Shown in pieces: positions 34,135 to 44,639 of a stretch of DNA of 64,000 nucleotides (the stretch's first letter is position 1; each line of letters opens with the position of its first letter). The stretch lies in the NCBI GenBank assembly GCA_963932465.1, contig OZ010791.1, positions 158,466,012 through 158,530,011 of the forward strand. The letters are read 5' to 3'. Both the position numbers and the translations under genes were made by a program. This DNA comes from Maratus speciosus. Its lineage: Eukaryota > Arthropoda > Arachnida > Araneae > Salticidae. The notes beneath the pieces were generated by a model. The model was not told where the DNA came from. It saw only the letters and a list, made by a program, of their open reading frames with translations, and ran no database searches.

Positions 34135-34345
34135 TGTACAGAGTGTAAATAAAGGAATGTCCCAACTTTATAGGTCTACTAAAACAAAAAACAAAAATAT
34201 AACCTTGTTTTTCATCGGAAATTAACAATAACAGTTGAAAGTTTAAATTCAACACAGTTATAAATTTCAAAGTGAGTTCCTCCAGAGACACGAACGATAT
34301 CGAGGAGGTGCGATAACTGAGGACTAAAAATGGAAAACGCTCAAA
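34135..34345 (+). mobile_element. Mariner-type relic, + orientation partner of 41104-41522
   Basis: From tacagagtgtaaataaagga through catcggaaattaaca, acagttgaaagtttaaattc and aacacagttata to gaggactaaaaatggaaaac, the order of words matches the reverse complement of 41130-41522 with a central deletion. The minus-strand peptide LSYRTSSISF corresponds to the LSYRLDIRRL tail encoded on the + strand at 41330, a typical C-terminal motif of this transposase type. Confidence 0.6.
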
Positions 34346-35109
34346 GTCCAAAAGAGGACATTTTTCATGAGAGCAACAAAAAAAAAAAAAAAAAAAAAAA
34401 AGAGAGAGAAAGAAAGAAAAGAAAGAAAGAAAAGAAAAGAAAAATCCCTACTTCTGGTACTTACAGCGTTTTCCACTTCACTCCTTTCTGGCTCTTTGTT
34501 CAACAATTTAAAATGTAAGTACCTAGCTTCCGTTCGTTTATTGTTTAAATACCTAATATTATCATTTGTAAACATTTCTTTTATTTATATATTTAATATT
34601 TTTCACCTTGTTCAAAAATATTCCATTGATGTAAAGAATAAAAACATGATCAAGTTGTGATTTATATACCCATTTTTTATTTTATAATATTTGTTTTTAA
34701 ACTAGTTAATTTATTTAATGCCCTTCTATTTACTTAATTTTATATACATATCTATTTTATTTTATATTTATTCAGTACTTATTAAGTTTATTCCTATCTT
34801 TTCATTCTACTTTAAATTAAATTAATTTCATTTCTTCTTTATTGGTACAGATGGCAGAACAAAACATTTTTGTTAAAAAACCTAATTACAACATAGTTTT
34901 CCTTTTTCACACCTGTTGGCAGCAAAGTTCAGGATTTCAGCAACTGCTGCCCACATGTTCTAATTAATCTGTTTGCATCCTCACATGCTTTAATATAGTG
35001 CGTCACTTTTCTGATGTTTTGGATCCTAGAATGTAATTGAGGTATTGTGCTCTAATAATTTTTAATATCCTGTGTGAAGTGTACCTTTCTTTAGATCTCT
35101 TGGATTTTT
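34346..35109. other. A/G-rich microsatellite and AT-rich spacer without genes
   Basis: 34376-34445 is an A run followed by gaaag/gaaaa repeats. 34510-35109 is AT-rich with no frame or terminal motif. The overlapping lysine-rich frames here come from the microsatellite. Confidence 0.6.
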
Positions 35110-35287
35110 AGGTAGCTTTCAATACAAAAAGCTACCTATTGCAGCCGTTCGGAGGAAAGCGATTTCAAAAAATTTTGGTATATTGTCATCGATCATGACC
35201 CCCCCCTTCCCCCCAGACCCCGAAACCACCCTCCGTTAAAAATTGACATATATACATATATATTAATGGTTATATATATATATATAT
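35110..35287 (+). mobile_element. 5' end of a Helentron/HINE-like element
   Basis: Begins aggtagctttcaatacaaaa + agctacct, a terminal hairpin. Cgttc, aaaattttg, cgatcatgac and accc...aaaccacc...gttaaaaa then follow in the same order as the first 150 bp of 59069-61745, ending in an AT microsatellite. The microsatellite is the insertion point of the RTE LINE. The best candidate for the other end is 50380-50418, which shares the variant agctttc. Recognised Helentron-type features are terminal hairpins, asymmetric inverted repeats and an internal microsatellite. Confidence 0.6.
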
Positions 35288-35295
35288 CATCATCA

Positions 35296-37254
35296 TCAAC
35301 CGTTTTCAATCCACTGCTGGATGTAGGTGTCCCCCAGATTTTTCCAATGTTTCCTGTCTAGTGCTTTAGTCATCCAATTTACACCGGCTACTTTTCTGAT
35401 TTCATCACTCCCTCTTACTTGAGGTCGTCTTCTTGGCCGTTTTACATCTCTGGGATACCACTGTAGGGTGTTTGTGCTCCATCTATTGTCTTGTCTTCTT
35501 GCGATGTGCCCAGCCCATTTCCATTTTAACCGTTTAATTCTTTCAATGATGTCAAAAACTTTCGTCTGACTTCTTATCCAGGTTATTCTTTTTCTGTCTC
35601 TTCTAGTTATACCTAGCATGCATCTTTCCATACTTCTCTGTGTTGTTTGTAATCTTTGTACCATCCGTTTTGTTAGCGTCCATGTTTCTGCTCCATAAGT
35701 TAGGACAGGCAAAACACATTGGTTAAATACCTTTCTTTTCAAACACAGGGGCATGCTACTCTTCAGAATAATATTGTTCTTCCCAAAAGCACTCCATCCA
35801 TTTCTTATTCTTCTATTGATTTCATTCATGATACTATTATCAGATGATATTTCTTGCCCAAGGTACACATAACTTTGCACTTCTTTAATTTCAGTGTTGT
35901 TGTAGACGATTTTCTTTTTTGATGCAAATGAATTGAACATCACCTTAGTCTTTTCCAAGTTTATTTTTAATCCCACATTAATGCTAGCTTCTGCCAAATC
36001 TTTTAGCATATTTTCCAATTCTTCAGGACTGTTACTGAAAATTAAAATGTCGTCAGCGAATCGGAGATGACTTAAATATTCCCCATTTATTCTAATCCCT
36101 TTGTTTTCCCAATCCAGCTTCTTGAAAATATTTTCTAAGACAGCAGTAAAAAGGTTAGGCGAAATGGTGTCTCCTTGTCTTACCCCTCTTCCAAGCTTGA
36201 TCTTTGCTTTTCCTTTGTCCAAGCGGATGGTTGCTGTTGCTTTCTTGTAAATCTGCTTTATAATATTGATGTAAGGTTTGTCTATACCAATGTCCTCCAG
36301 AGATTCTACTACTGCTGATCTGTAGACCGAATCAAATGCTTTTTCATAATCAATAAAGGCAAGGCAAAGAGGTAAATTATATTCCTTATGTTTTTCTATG
36401 AGTTCCCTTACCGTTTGGATATGATCCATTGTGCTGAATCCACTTCGGAATCCTGCTTGTTGTCTAGGTTGAGCTGAGTCCAGAGCTGATTCAAGTCTTG
36501 TCGTTAAAACTTTGGTGAAAATTTTATAAATTACTGACAGTAAGCTGATTGGACGGTAGTTTTTAATATTTTCCTTCTCTCCTTTCTTGTAAAGTAGCAC
36601 CATCACAGCATTATTCCAATCTTCTGGTACATCTGACTTCTGGAGACATTTGGAAAACAGTAAGGATAGCATTTTTGAAAATTCTTCTCCTGCTTCTTTG
36701 ATAAGGTTGATTGCAATTCCATCTTCTCCGGGGCATTTACCTTTTTTCATAAATTTAATGGCTTGTAAAACTTCGTCTGTCGTCACTGGGATTATGGCAT
36801 CGGTTTCTGTTAAGTTTTCTCGTGGATCACATAAGTTGATTTCCCTCTGATCTTCACATTTATATAAATCGTTATAGAATTTTTCGACAATGTGTACTAT
36901 TTCTTTATTGATTTTGGTGATTGTTCCATCTGCCCTCTTTAGTGCAAAAATACCTTTTCTTCCAACACAAAGTTTTCGCCTAGCTGATTTTAAACTTTTG
37001 TTATCTTCTAGAATTTTCTTGTCAAGATCAGAGTTAAATTTTCTGATATCTTTTGTAACGCATTTTCTTACCGTTTTACATAATTCAGCATATTCAACTC
37101 TTGATTTAGGATCGTTTTTCTTCATTTTAAATTCTCTGCGTTTCTTCACCAATCTTCTTGTTTCTTCTGTTATTTTCTTTGTCTGCTTTACTTGTGCATC
37201 GACGGCTATCTTCTTTGCAATATCTTGTAGAGTACTGGTTAGTTTCTTGTTCAC
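35296..37254 (-). CDS. RTE reverse transcriptase (ORF2 C-terminal part)
   Basis: An uninterrupted frame of 652 codons. Reverse transcriptase motifs appear in order: NYRPISLL at about residues 232-239, IDYEKAFDSV at 301-310, RGVRQGDTISPNLF at 356-369, and the catalytic FADD at 399-402. The C-terminus ends with the RTE-typical block KRPRRRPQVRGSDEIRKVAG and LGDTYIQQWIENG. The first ~110 residues are the basic linker after the endonuclease. The listed ATG is not a true start: upstream sequence reads in the same protein with interruptions. It would copy element RNA at a nicked target. The intact RT next to a broken endonuclease suggests a fairly young insertion now unable to move on its own. Confidence 0.9.
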   Translation of the reverse strand: MNKKLTSTLQDIAKKIAVDAQVKQTKKITEETRRLVKKRREFKMKKNDPKSRVEYAELCKTVRKCVTKDIRKFNSDLDKKILEDNKSLKSARRKLCVGRKGIFALKRADGTITKINKEIVHIVEKFYNDLYKCEDQREINLCDPRENLTETDAIIPVTTDEVLQAIKFMKKGKCPGEDGIAINLIKEAGEEFSKMLSLLFSKCLQKSDVPEDWNNAVMVLLYKKGEKENIKNYRPISLLSVIYKIFTKVLTTRLESALDSAQPRQQAGFRSGFSTMDHIQTVRELIEKHKEYNLPLCLAFIDYEKAFDSVYRSAVVESLEDIGIDKPYINIIKQIYKKATATIRLDKGKAKIKLGRGVRQGDTISPNLFTAVLENIFKKLDWENKGIRINGEYLSHLRFADDILIFSNSPEELENMLKDLAEASINVGLKINLEKTKVMFNSFASKKKIVYNNTEIKEVQSYVYLGQEISSDNSIMNEINRRIRNGWSAFGKNNIILKSSMPLCLKRKVFNQCVLPVLTYGAETWTLTKRMVQRLQTTQRSMERCMLGITRRDRKRITWIRSQTKVFDIIERIKRLKWKWAGHIARRQDNRWSTNTLQWYPRDVKRPRRRPQVRGSDEIRKVAGVNWMTKALDRKHWKNLGDTYIQQWIENG

Positions 37255-38340
37255 TACTGTAACATCTTGCTCTTCTTCTAAAGCTCATTGAAGTATTTGG
37301 AAACGGTTTTTAAGTTCCAAGTGGAATTCTTCTTTATGTTTCTGGAGATTTATTATATCGATTGATTTCTTTGAGTGTTGTAAAAGCTTCATTCTTTCCA
37401 CTTTAGTATTTAACAGTAGTTTGCATCTAACCAACCTGTGATCACTTCCTGTATTGAAGTTATTGAGAACGCTGCAATCCTGAATAAGATGCTTTTTGTT
37501 TGTTAAGATGTAGTCGATTTCACTTGTTGAGCCATTTGCACAACGCCATGTTCATTTTCTTTGTGGCTTTTTCTTGAAAAATGAATTCATGATATACAAC
37601 TGTTCACATTCTGCAAACTCAATCAAACTGTTTCCTCTTTCATTTCGCACCCCATAGCCATGATTTCCTACTGATAACTCACCTTTCTCTTTTTACCCAA
37701 ATCTAGCATTCCAGTCTCCCATTATTAATTTTATGTAGCATTTTCCCTTTTGATGCATTGAAGCTACTTCTTCATAGAAATCCTCAACTTCTTCATCAGT
37801 ATAGCTTACTGTTGATGCATAAACTTGGGTAATTTGCAGCTTGTATCTTCTGGACACTTGTATTACTAACCTTGCAACTCTATCTGATGCACTATCATAT
37901 TCTACGATGTGATTCTTCCACCTTTTATGAATCAGAAATCCAACACCGCTTGTTCTTCCATCTTCTGTGCCTCTGTAGTATAATACATGTCCGCTGGCAA
38001 GATCTATCTTCTCTTCTCCTTTTCTTCTTACTTCACATAATCCAAGGATGTACCAGTTGATTCATTCTAATTCTTCTTCAAGTTCCTGTAAACGATTTTC
38101 CGAAGATAGGGATCGTCCATTATACGTAGCCAAGGTCATCAACTTATGGCAGCCTAGCCGAGCCGGGTTATTCTTAGCACCTTCTGTCTTCATGTCTTTC
38201 TGATCGCTGCCGTAACCAGGAACATTCAGACCGCCGGGAATTAAGGGCCGTGATTTATTTTGTGAATTCATGGTAAAATAAGGGGGGGGGGGGGGTAGGT
38301 GGCCAAATTCCTCCACGCTGGCCAAGTGGGTTGGAGGAAG
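37255..38340 (-). pseudogene. RTE apurinic-like endonuclease domain, interrupted
   Basis: Translated backwards from about 38340, the frame gives LATYNGRSLSSENR, then after a stop near 38060 GLCEVRRKGEEK, RGTEDGRTSGVGF, MGDWNARF, EIDYILTN and SDHRLVRCK. These are the expected Asn, Glu, Asp/Asn and SDH motifs of AP-type endonucleases in the right order. In-frame stops interrupt it (near 38060, 37695, 37555 and 37285). The N-terminal leader is proline-rich, partly because of a C/G run at 38283-38295. The intact protein would nick target DNA to prime reverse transcription. Confidence 0.85.
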
Positions 38341-38508
38341 CCCATCCGCGTTCGTTCCCCATGCACTAGGCAAGCGTACTAACAGGCTGTACCGGTGGAA
38401 GGTGCGGATTGGACGTTAAGTCTCCGCTCCCAGTTGATTCCTTTAAGTCCTCCTCGAAGGCAATTAAAGGGTCTTCTCCTGGTTAATAAGCAGAGGCTAT
38501 TAAACAGC

Positions 38509-38544
<36 letters not shown>

Positions 38545-38568
38545 ATATATATTTTAATTGAATACAAT

Positions 38569-38621
38569 AATATTGTATTCAAGGCGAATGTTTCTCTCTG
38601 GAAAAATTTCCAAATATTAAT
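38569..38621 (+). repeat. 53-bp direct repeat, first copy (second 38895-38947)
   Basis: aatattgtattcaaggcgaa through tctctggaaaaatttccaaa to tattaat is duplicated exactly 326 bp downstream. The tRNA-like sequence at 38758-38827 lies between the copies. The length is too great for an ordinary SINE target duplication. Confidence 0.85.
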
Positions 38622-38757
38622 ATAGATTCATCGATGCTGGATTTAATTAAGTGTCTGTGTTTGCCCCATGTTGGTGGCTCACGGAAAATATTCCATCTTG
38701 TGCTGCGTTTGTAGCCTTGCCAACTTGTAATAGTGAGAAGTTCCAGGCTGGGTATCG

Positions 38758-38827
38758 TTCCATGTGGTTTAGCGGTAGAACGTCAGTGCGCTATACTGAT
38801 GACCCGGGTTCGATTCCCGGCATGGAA
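38758..38827 (+). tRNA. tRNA-like cloverleaf, anticodon position GCT, glycine-like body
   Basis: Acceptor ttccatg pairs with catggaa over all seven bases. A box tggtttagcgg, an anticodon stem tcagt/actga and B box gggttcgattcc with a cccgg/ccggg stem are intact; length is 70. The loop gcgctat puts GCT at the anticodon, but position 33 is C instead of the near-universal U, and the long variable arm of a serine tRNA is missing. The body resembles tRNA-Gly. It may be a tRNA pseudogene or a SINE head; intact stems keep a functional or unusual tRNA possible. Confidence 0.6.
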
Positions 38828-38949
38828 TATTTTTCACTAAGTTGGTCTTTGCGCCTTTTAAGCAAAAATAATTTGAAATTTGATTTTCATTTGAAATATT
38901 GTATTCAAGGCGAATGTTTCTCTCTGGAAAAATTTCCAAATATTAATTA

Positions 38950-39622
38950 GTGATTTCATCTAACGTTCATCCCTATTTAACGAAGTTTTCTACTTAACGA
39001 AAATTTCTGATCAAACTTGACTTTGAACACCATTAACATGCAAATTAGTCTCCATATTACGAAAAATATATTCTATATAAAGAAGTTTATTCCACTTTCG
39101 TGCGTGTACACCACTCAAACTTAGAGGTTGCTGTTGCGAACTTGCGATGGATGTATTGACTTTATTTCAGCGGATTGTATGAAAATGATTTACTTTTATT
39201 TATTTATCCTTCGATGCAATAACAAGGGTATTCCAGTTTCATGAGTATGTTACAGATGACTTTTTCGGGTACTTACAAATATGCGAAAATTTTTATGAAG
39301 AATGTATTTTTTATAAGAAGCATGTACAGACAGTTAAGGAATTGAAATACTGAGGGGGGAGGGAAGTTATGCTACGCTTCAGTTTTTGTTTACCCCCCTT
39401 TTTTTTAACATTATTTTATTAAATTTTTCTCATATATCTCCATCAAACGTTAATGCTCGAATTAAAATTCATTTTTCCAATATTGCCATTTAATGTGTAT
39501 TTTTCATTTAATGCATGTGTATTTTATTTGATGAACTTGAGTTGATTTCTATTTAACGAATTTTCTTCATAACGAAGTGTTTAAGGGTAACGATGAGACT
39601 TCGTTAAATGGAAATTTCACTG
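38950..39622. mobile_element. Pogo-like MITE, about 673 bp
   Basis: The right end gaaatttcactg is followed by TA (39623-39624). The left end is gtgatttcatctaacg. Subterminal words ctatttaacgaagttttc and its counterparts cgaagtgtttaagg / cttcgttaaatgg are mirrored. This 'aacgaa' style of end is shared with the element at 54505. The left end has decayed. Confidence 0.6.
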
Positions 39623-39624
39623 TA

Positions 39625-41101
39625 GGTGAGGTAGGGGAGGTATGATACACTTTTTTTTTTACTAATTTTTTACAACCTTTAGGAAGCTATTTTTAAACAA
39701 ATTTTTCGTGTTTTCTTATAAAGTGACCTTTTATTCATTTATTAAAAATATTGTGAATTTAAAAAATAGTCATTCAAAAAATGTATCCCAATTATTTTGA
39801 ATGGTTTCTACTGTATCAAATCTCCCCATTACTGGGGAGGTTTGATACACTAGCAAGGGAGGTTTGATACATTGTTATGTAAATTGAAAAAAACAAATGC
39901 AGACAATTCAATTTATGCGTCAAGCAATTTTTTATGATAAACCTTGAAATATTTAAGTAAAATTTGAAACGAAATGACATTGACGTATTTTTGTTTCAGA
40001 AATGTTTTTTACAAAAATATTTAAACTATTGCTATTATTTAAATATTCCTATTAACACACTTTTTAGAAAATAAATAATGAAAAAAAAACCCCTAGAGAT
40101 CTAGCTGCAAGGAAAAATGAAGTGAACATTGCTGATTTGCAAAGAATTTAACATATTATAAATTTAGCACATTTAAGATTCCTTTAACCCTTTCAGGGGC
40201 AAAGCATTTTAAATGCTAAAGTGTTGAATAAATGAATGACACCGGAATTTACCAACAAATTTAATTAGAACTAAGAAAAGGGACATATTTCACTTTCATA
40301 CTAAATGGAAAATATTTTACCAAAATGCTGGTGCCAATGTAGCGTTTGGGAATTAAAATTAAGTGGTTTCATAAACATACCACCGCCCCTTAAATGGTTA
40401 AAAGAAAAACTAATAACTCTACCATTTTGATAAATAAAATTGGGTAGATTTAACGTTTTTTCAATTTGCCCTTCGTAAATTATAGAAACATTTTCTCTTT
40501 CAGGCCATTTAAACTTTTCCCCTTCTACATGACAAGGAAAGCGAACTAACCATCTATCATCGCACTGCTTTTCTATGTAACCTACATAATGTCTATGAAT
40601 AGTCTCTTTGTTCTTCCTTACCAATTTCAGTAGCTCTTGCTGTAAAACAATAATGAATATTACAGTCCTATATTAGTTTGCAAACTTAAAAAAACTATTA
40701 AATTTCAAATATACAAGTGTATCATTTCTCCCTATTATGTCTTATTGGATTTTCAATCACTTTGTACAAATGCAGTTGCAAAATGGTAATCTACTTTCTA
40801 GTAAAACTAATCCTAACAATGTGCTTTATGAATAAAAAAAAATTACAAGATATTATCTTCACAATAATAAGAGTTATGAAATAAAATCAGTCAAGGAAAA
40901 AATTTACATTGACATTCCAAAAACCTTCAAAATTAAAAGAAAAGAAAAGTTGTCAGTTCTTCACTGATTGGTCCAGCTAATGATGGCTTCAGCAAATAAA
41001 AGAAGCCTTCACATGCGTTAGAATGGCTCTTAATGCCATTTGTTGAGAAAAATTGTCAATGTATCAACCATCTCTATGTATCAAACCTCCCCTACCACCC
41101 C
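39625..41101 (-). mobile_element. Pogo/Jerky-like DNA transposon relic, 1477 bp
   Basis: Ends ggtgaggtaggggaggtatg and the inverse aaacctcccctaccacccc, with TA on each side (39623-39624, 41102-41103). The tgatacac word is repeated at 39630, 39840 and 39870, and inverted at 40720 and 41075. It carries the transposase C-terminal fragment at 40301-40624. The left TA is shared with the neighbouring MITE. Confidence 0.75.
40301..40624 (-). pseudogene. C-terminal domain of a pogo/Jerky-type transposase
   Basis: The 107-codon frame contains YVGYIEKQCDDRWLVRFPC, then FKWPERENVSIIYEGQI and a closing LPNFIYQNGRVISFSF. This arrangement (YV-G-I, then a V-F strand, then a F-P-E-x-E block, then a short L-P segment) is the small C-terminal domain that follows the DDE core in many pogo-related arthropod transposases, from family knowledge. 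No DDE core or HTH domain is visible in the element, so it is a fragment. A splice-like pyrimidine/ag is not obvious upstream. Confidence 0.6.
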
Positions 41102-41103
41102 TA

Positions 41104-41522
41104 TATATATAATCGATTTTTTGGTACTTTAAGCGTTTTCTATTTTTAGTCCTCAACTCATTCCACACTGTTTTGAGCATGCCCAGTGTGACTCTGAATG
41201 GCTGATATGCGCGCCCTAAGTTCGTCAACGTTAGCCAGTAGCGGTGGAACATACACCTGGTCTTTGATGAGGCCCCACAATAATAATAATAAAAAAATCA
41301 TGCTGAGAAAATCATGGGATGAGTTATCGTATCGCCTCGATATTCGACGTCTTTCTGGAAGGGTTCCCATTAAATACTCATAACTGTGTTGAGTTTAAAC
41401 ATTCAACTGTCCCTGTTGTTCCCCCTGCTGTTCAACTTCATTTCCGATGAAGATTGTACTTTTTTTTTGTTCTCTTTCAATAACCCTGTAAATTTTGGAT
41501 ATTCATTTAGAAACACCCTGTA
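41104..41522 (-). pseudogene. Scrambled mariner-type transposase relic
   Basis: On the minus strand WGLIKDQVYVPPLLANVDEL + RARISAIQ is a clear segment of a Tc1/mariner-related transposase near the end of its DDE domain. The piece that should follow it (a W-x-E-L-x-Y-R-L-D-I block) is on the opposite strand at about 41310-41380 as SWDELSYRLDIRRL. An internal inversion has therefore split the protein. The outer end reads cagggtgtttctaaatgaat on the minus strand starting at 41520, followed by TA. A sister fragment is at 34135-34345. Confidence 0.65.
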
Positions 41523-41665
41523 ATAAGCACCAAACAAATTTCCAAAAATCCTTGGCTTGAAACATAACTTGACTTTTTAAAAGAGTTTAACTCTTTACGT
41601 TCTGAATTATGTTCATGAAAATTTTATCTTCTAAAGCATTTTTCGTGAATTGTTTAAACTACATA

Positions 41666-42414
41666 TAGTCCAGTCAAATAAGGTGGAAAAAAGGGCAAAC
41701 CTCGGAATGAAAGACAGCAAGCTGAAAATTTGCAAAAAGCTTTGTTATGACATTCTAAAAGTTAGCTGAAAAGTCTCTTAAAATCTCGTGTCGGCGTCGC
41801 CAGATATTCAAGGTCAAAGGTCACGAAAATCAGTTTTTCGCTTATAACTCGAAAACAGTGCATTTTATTGAAACAAACCCAGTTACAAAATTAAAGTAGA
41901 CAATATTTCCTATAAAATACATACATTAATTTTAATTTCTGACAAATAATTTTGGCGCTAGAGCGCGCTAGAAAGGCAAACTTTTTGACCTTCTGGCCAA
42001 AACGAGAGAAAAACCCTCGCCCATTCTCGATTTCTCAGAAACTATGGATTTTATCCGAAAAAAAAAAAAAAAAAAAAAAAACAGTTACAAAATTCAAGTG
42101 GACTATTTTCTACAAAATTCATAAATTAATTTTAATTTTCTGACAAAAAGTTTAGAAGCTAGATCACGCTGAAAAAAAAAAGACAATTTTTTTACCTACG
42201 AGCCAAAAGGAGAAAAAAGCCCTTTTGTACCCTCAATTTTTCGAAAACTATGCGTTTTATCGAAGAACCCTAATTACAAAATTAAAGCAGAGTTTATTTT
42301 CTAAATAATGCAAAAATAACTTTAATTTTCTGACAAAAGGTTCAGGCGGTAGAGAGCGCTGAAAAGGGACGAGTTTTTGGCTCTCTGTCGAAAACGAGAG
42401 AAGCACCTTCTCAA
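41666..42414 (+). repeat. Left long terminal inverted repeat of the PIN-like gene element
   Basis: Begins tagtccagtcaaataagg. Its reverse complement is found in two pieces, 48527-49081 and 44201-44337, separated by the 4.19-kb CACTG element. Internally the arm has about three diverged subunits, each with gcattttat-cgaa / aaaattaaagt / ttgacc...ggccaaaacgagag phrases. An ATA precedes the arm (41663-41665) and follows the other end (49082-49084), consistent with a 3-bp target duplication. Confidence 0.8.
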
Positions 42415-42837
42415 GATTGTTTCCTATGCTTCAAATGATGTTTGAAACTATTAAAAATATTGTAGAGTATAAAATTCTCTACAAGTCATCAGACAACAGT
42501 TGCTTGTAACTCGTACATTTATCAAAAAAAGTAAAACGTTTTTCGATTTTTAATCCCTTCACTAGTCTTGCCTGCATATTTCATGCTTTCACGTTTAAAA
42601 ATGACTACGTGAATGCGTGAAAAAGTTTTAAGCTTATGAGAAGAATATATATATAGGATACTTTTTTTAGAACCACTCTAAACACACTACCTAATATTTA
42701 AATGTAGAGCAGCGAGAAAATCTTCTTGCCTTGTTTGGCATATGACTATATAATTACTAGTATCTACTTGATTCCACTCAGAGCCAGTTTTCCTTACAAC
42801 GGCCGAGTGAAAGAGAAATTTCGGAAGGCCTTATATA
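42415..42837. other. Inner spacer between left inverted repeat and PIN-like gene
   Basis: AT-rich with a C run at 42856-42870 just inside the gene region. A possible 5' coding part (SLPYNG-like, near 42770-42850) is too eroded to assign. No promoter motif can be supported. Confidence 0.4.
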
Positions 42838-43853
42838 TTTTGAAAAAAATCCTCCCCCCCCCCCCCCCAATTAAAAAATTGTTTAGGAACTTTATTGCAA
42901 TGCTTATTAAGCAATTAAAAACTGTTAAGATGACTATAAAACAAGCCAGAAATTATGCTGATGTCCTCATCATCGATACAGCCATTGCAGAATCTGAACA
43001 TCAAAAGACTGCAGTAATCGTTGGAGAAGATATTGATCTGTTAGTTCTTTTTAATAGGACGAACCGAATAGCATCAGCAAGAAAATTTCTTTTAAAAAAT
43101 TGGCAGGGGAAATGTGGAGACACGAGTGTATTCATCTAAAAGTTTCGACAAATATCCTCCTTCTAAAGAACACATTTTATTTTTGCACACCTTTAGTGAA
43201 TGTGACACAACATCTGCGCTGTTTAAAAAAGGAAAACTGCCAATTATAAAAATGTTCGAGAAACATACCAATTTGTACCAGTCATCTCATACATTTCAGC
43301 AAGAAAACAGCCCTCCAAACATATTATTTGAAAGTGGAATACGTGTTCTTTTAGCAATGTACAATGCTCCAAAATCTGAACACAGCATTGAAAATTTCAG
43401 GTACGTACAATTCATTAAATCAACAAGATTCACCAAACCGGTGCAGTTATCATTTCTTCCACCTACAAGTGCAGCAGCTTGTCAGCATATATATCGTGGT
43501 TACCATCAGATCCAAACTTGGTTAGGGAAAGATTTCGAATCGGAGGAATGGGGTGGATAATACAAAACAAGATCCTGTAACCGGTAACAACGTTATTACC
43601 TTTAGCACCAGAAGAATTACTCAGTATGGTCTTCTGCAATTGTAAAAAAGGCTGTTGCGCGAACTGTGGATGTTGAAAAGTAGGATTGCAATGCTCCTCA
43701 GTTTGTGGCCAGTGTAACGGACAAGCATGCGTCAACGCTTCATCATATCCAAATGATCTTAATGAAGAAAGTGAATATGAACCAGAGATTCTTCAGGCTT
43801 TAGAACCAAATGTAACGGACAACGAGTATGATGAAAACGATCTGGAAATTTAA
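42838..43853 (+). pseudogene. Decayed gene with PIN/XPG-like acidic motif and Cys-rich tail
   Basis: Frame 1 reads ARNYADVLIIDTAI, then VIVGEDIDLLVLF up to about 43137. After a frameshift near 43110-43130, the next frame gives HILFLHTFSECDTTSALFKKG, FLPPTSAAACQHIYRG and QTWLGKDFESEEWG (about 43170-43556). After another +1 shift and stops at 43589 and 43696, a Cys cluster CNCKKGCCANCGC...C..C..C and an acidic end follow. Asp residues in VIVGEDIDLLVL and FSECDTTS resemble the metal-binding aspartates of PIN/FEN-like nucleases, and the Cys cluster recalls CXC (TSO1-like) DNA-binding motifs; both are resemblances only. From memory, this protein type is multi-copy in arthropod genomes. Here it lies between ~0.7-kb inverted repeats, which suggests it is the gene of a mobile element. 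Confidence 0.65.
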
Positions 43854-44200
43854 TGTGAAGGACCCGAAGACCCGAAGAAGGGGGCAATGTCGAACAAGAT
43901 TAATATTAAGCTGTATGCCTGCTATTGATAATCAGAGGTAAAAAAAAAAATGTTCTTCATTTTAACTTGAATAAATTATAATAGATTTACAATAAACATA
44001 TGATAAAAATGTAATTAAATGTATTTAAACTATTTCATTTCAATATTTTCTTACTTATATATAATTTAACTAAATATTATCATACGGATGTCTTATTTAT
44101 GAATAATATTTATAAATAAGTAAATAATGTAATTGTCTTAATAATTATTATATTTTTAGTAAATTATTAAAGCTCTAAACCTCATTAGAAATATAGGAAA

Positions 44201-44337
44201 ACAGTCTTGAGGTGGCTTTTCTCTCTTTTGGCGAGTGGGCCTAATTAAATTTAATATACGCATTTTTCAGAAAATTTTATCCACTTTAATTTTGTAATTG
44301 GGGGTCTTTGATAAAACGCATAGTTTTTGAAAAATCG
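44201..44337 (-). repeat. Inner part of the right long inverted repeat
   Basis: cagtcttgaggtggcttttc through ccactttaattttgtaattg to gataaaacgcatag mirrors 42255-42414. It is cut at 44337 by the CACTG element and continues at 48525. Confidence 0.8.
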
Positions 44338-44345
44338 CACTGCAA

Positions 44346-44478
44346 ATTAAAATGTCTGAAATTCAGACACTTAAGTGTTTGAAACGCAGTGTTCAATTTT
44401 CAGACATTTTAAAATGTCTGAATTTTTTCAGACACTTTTTGCGTCTGAATTTCAGACACTTCAAACGTCTGAATCGCA
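44346..44478. repeat. Subterminal palindromic array, left
   Basis: At least five agac-a-ctt / tgtctgaa words in alternating orientation: aatgtctgaaattcagacac, ttaagtgtttgaa, tcagacattttaaaatgtct, ttttttcagacactttttgc, gtctgaatttcagacacttc. Each pair forms a small hairpin. Confidence 0.85.
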
Positions 44479-44639
44479 CCCATTTTTTGTAAGCATCATA
44501 CGTAGCCATGTTTGACCACGTTGAATCCTGAAAAAATATTTGGCTGTGGTCCTACCCCCTCCACCCCCATACAGCCTGATTTTTTTCTGTGCTCCCAATT
44601 TTGGTATGCAATTTGCGTTAAGATGATAATTTAAATCTT

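Larger units (their letters stand above)
35288..38505 (-). mobile_element. RTE-clade LINE, near full length
   Basis: Minus-strand non-LTR element with endonuclease (37255-38340, broken) and reverse transcriptase (35296-37254, open). The 3' tail is a tga repeat (35288-35299 on this strand as tca repeats), usual for RTE elements. The 5' part up to about 38505 is a GC-richer leader joining the AT microsatellite. Both outer junctions lie in TA/AT repeats, so the element inserted into a microsatellite and the target duplication cannot be read. Confidence 0.88.

Noticed and set aside
34324..34660. Lysine/arginine-rich frames near 34.4 kb
   Set aside because: Produced by an A run and gaaag microsatellite; all frames are open there for compositional reasons.
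36650..37291. Plus-strand frames opposite the RTE
   Set aside because: Antisense shadows of the reverse-transcriptase frame, which has ordered catalytic motifs on the minus strand.
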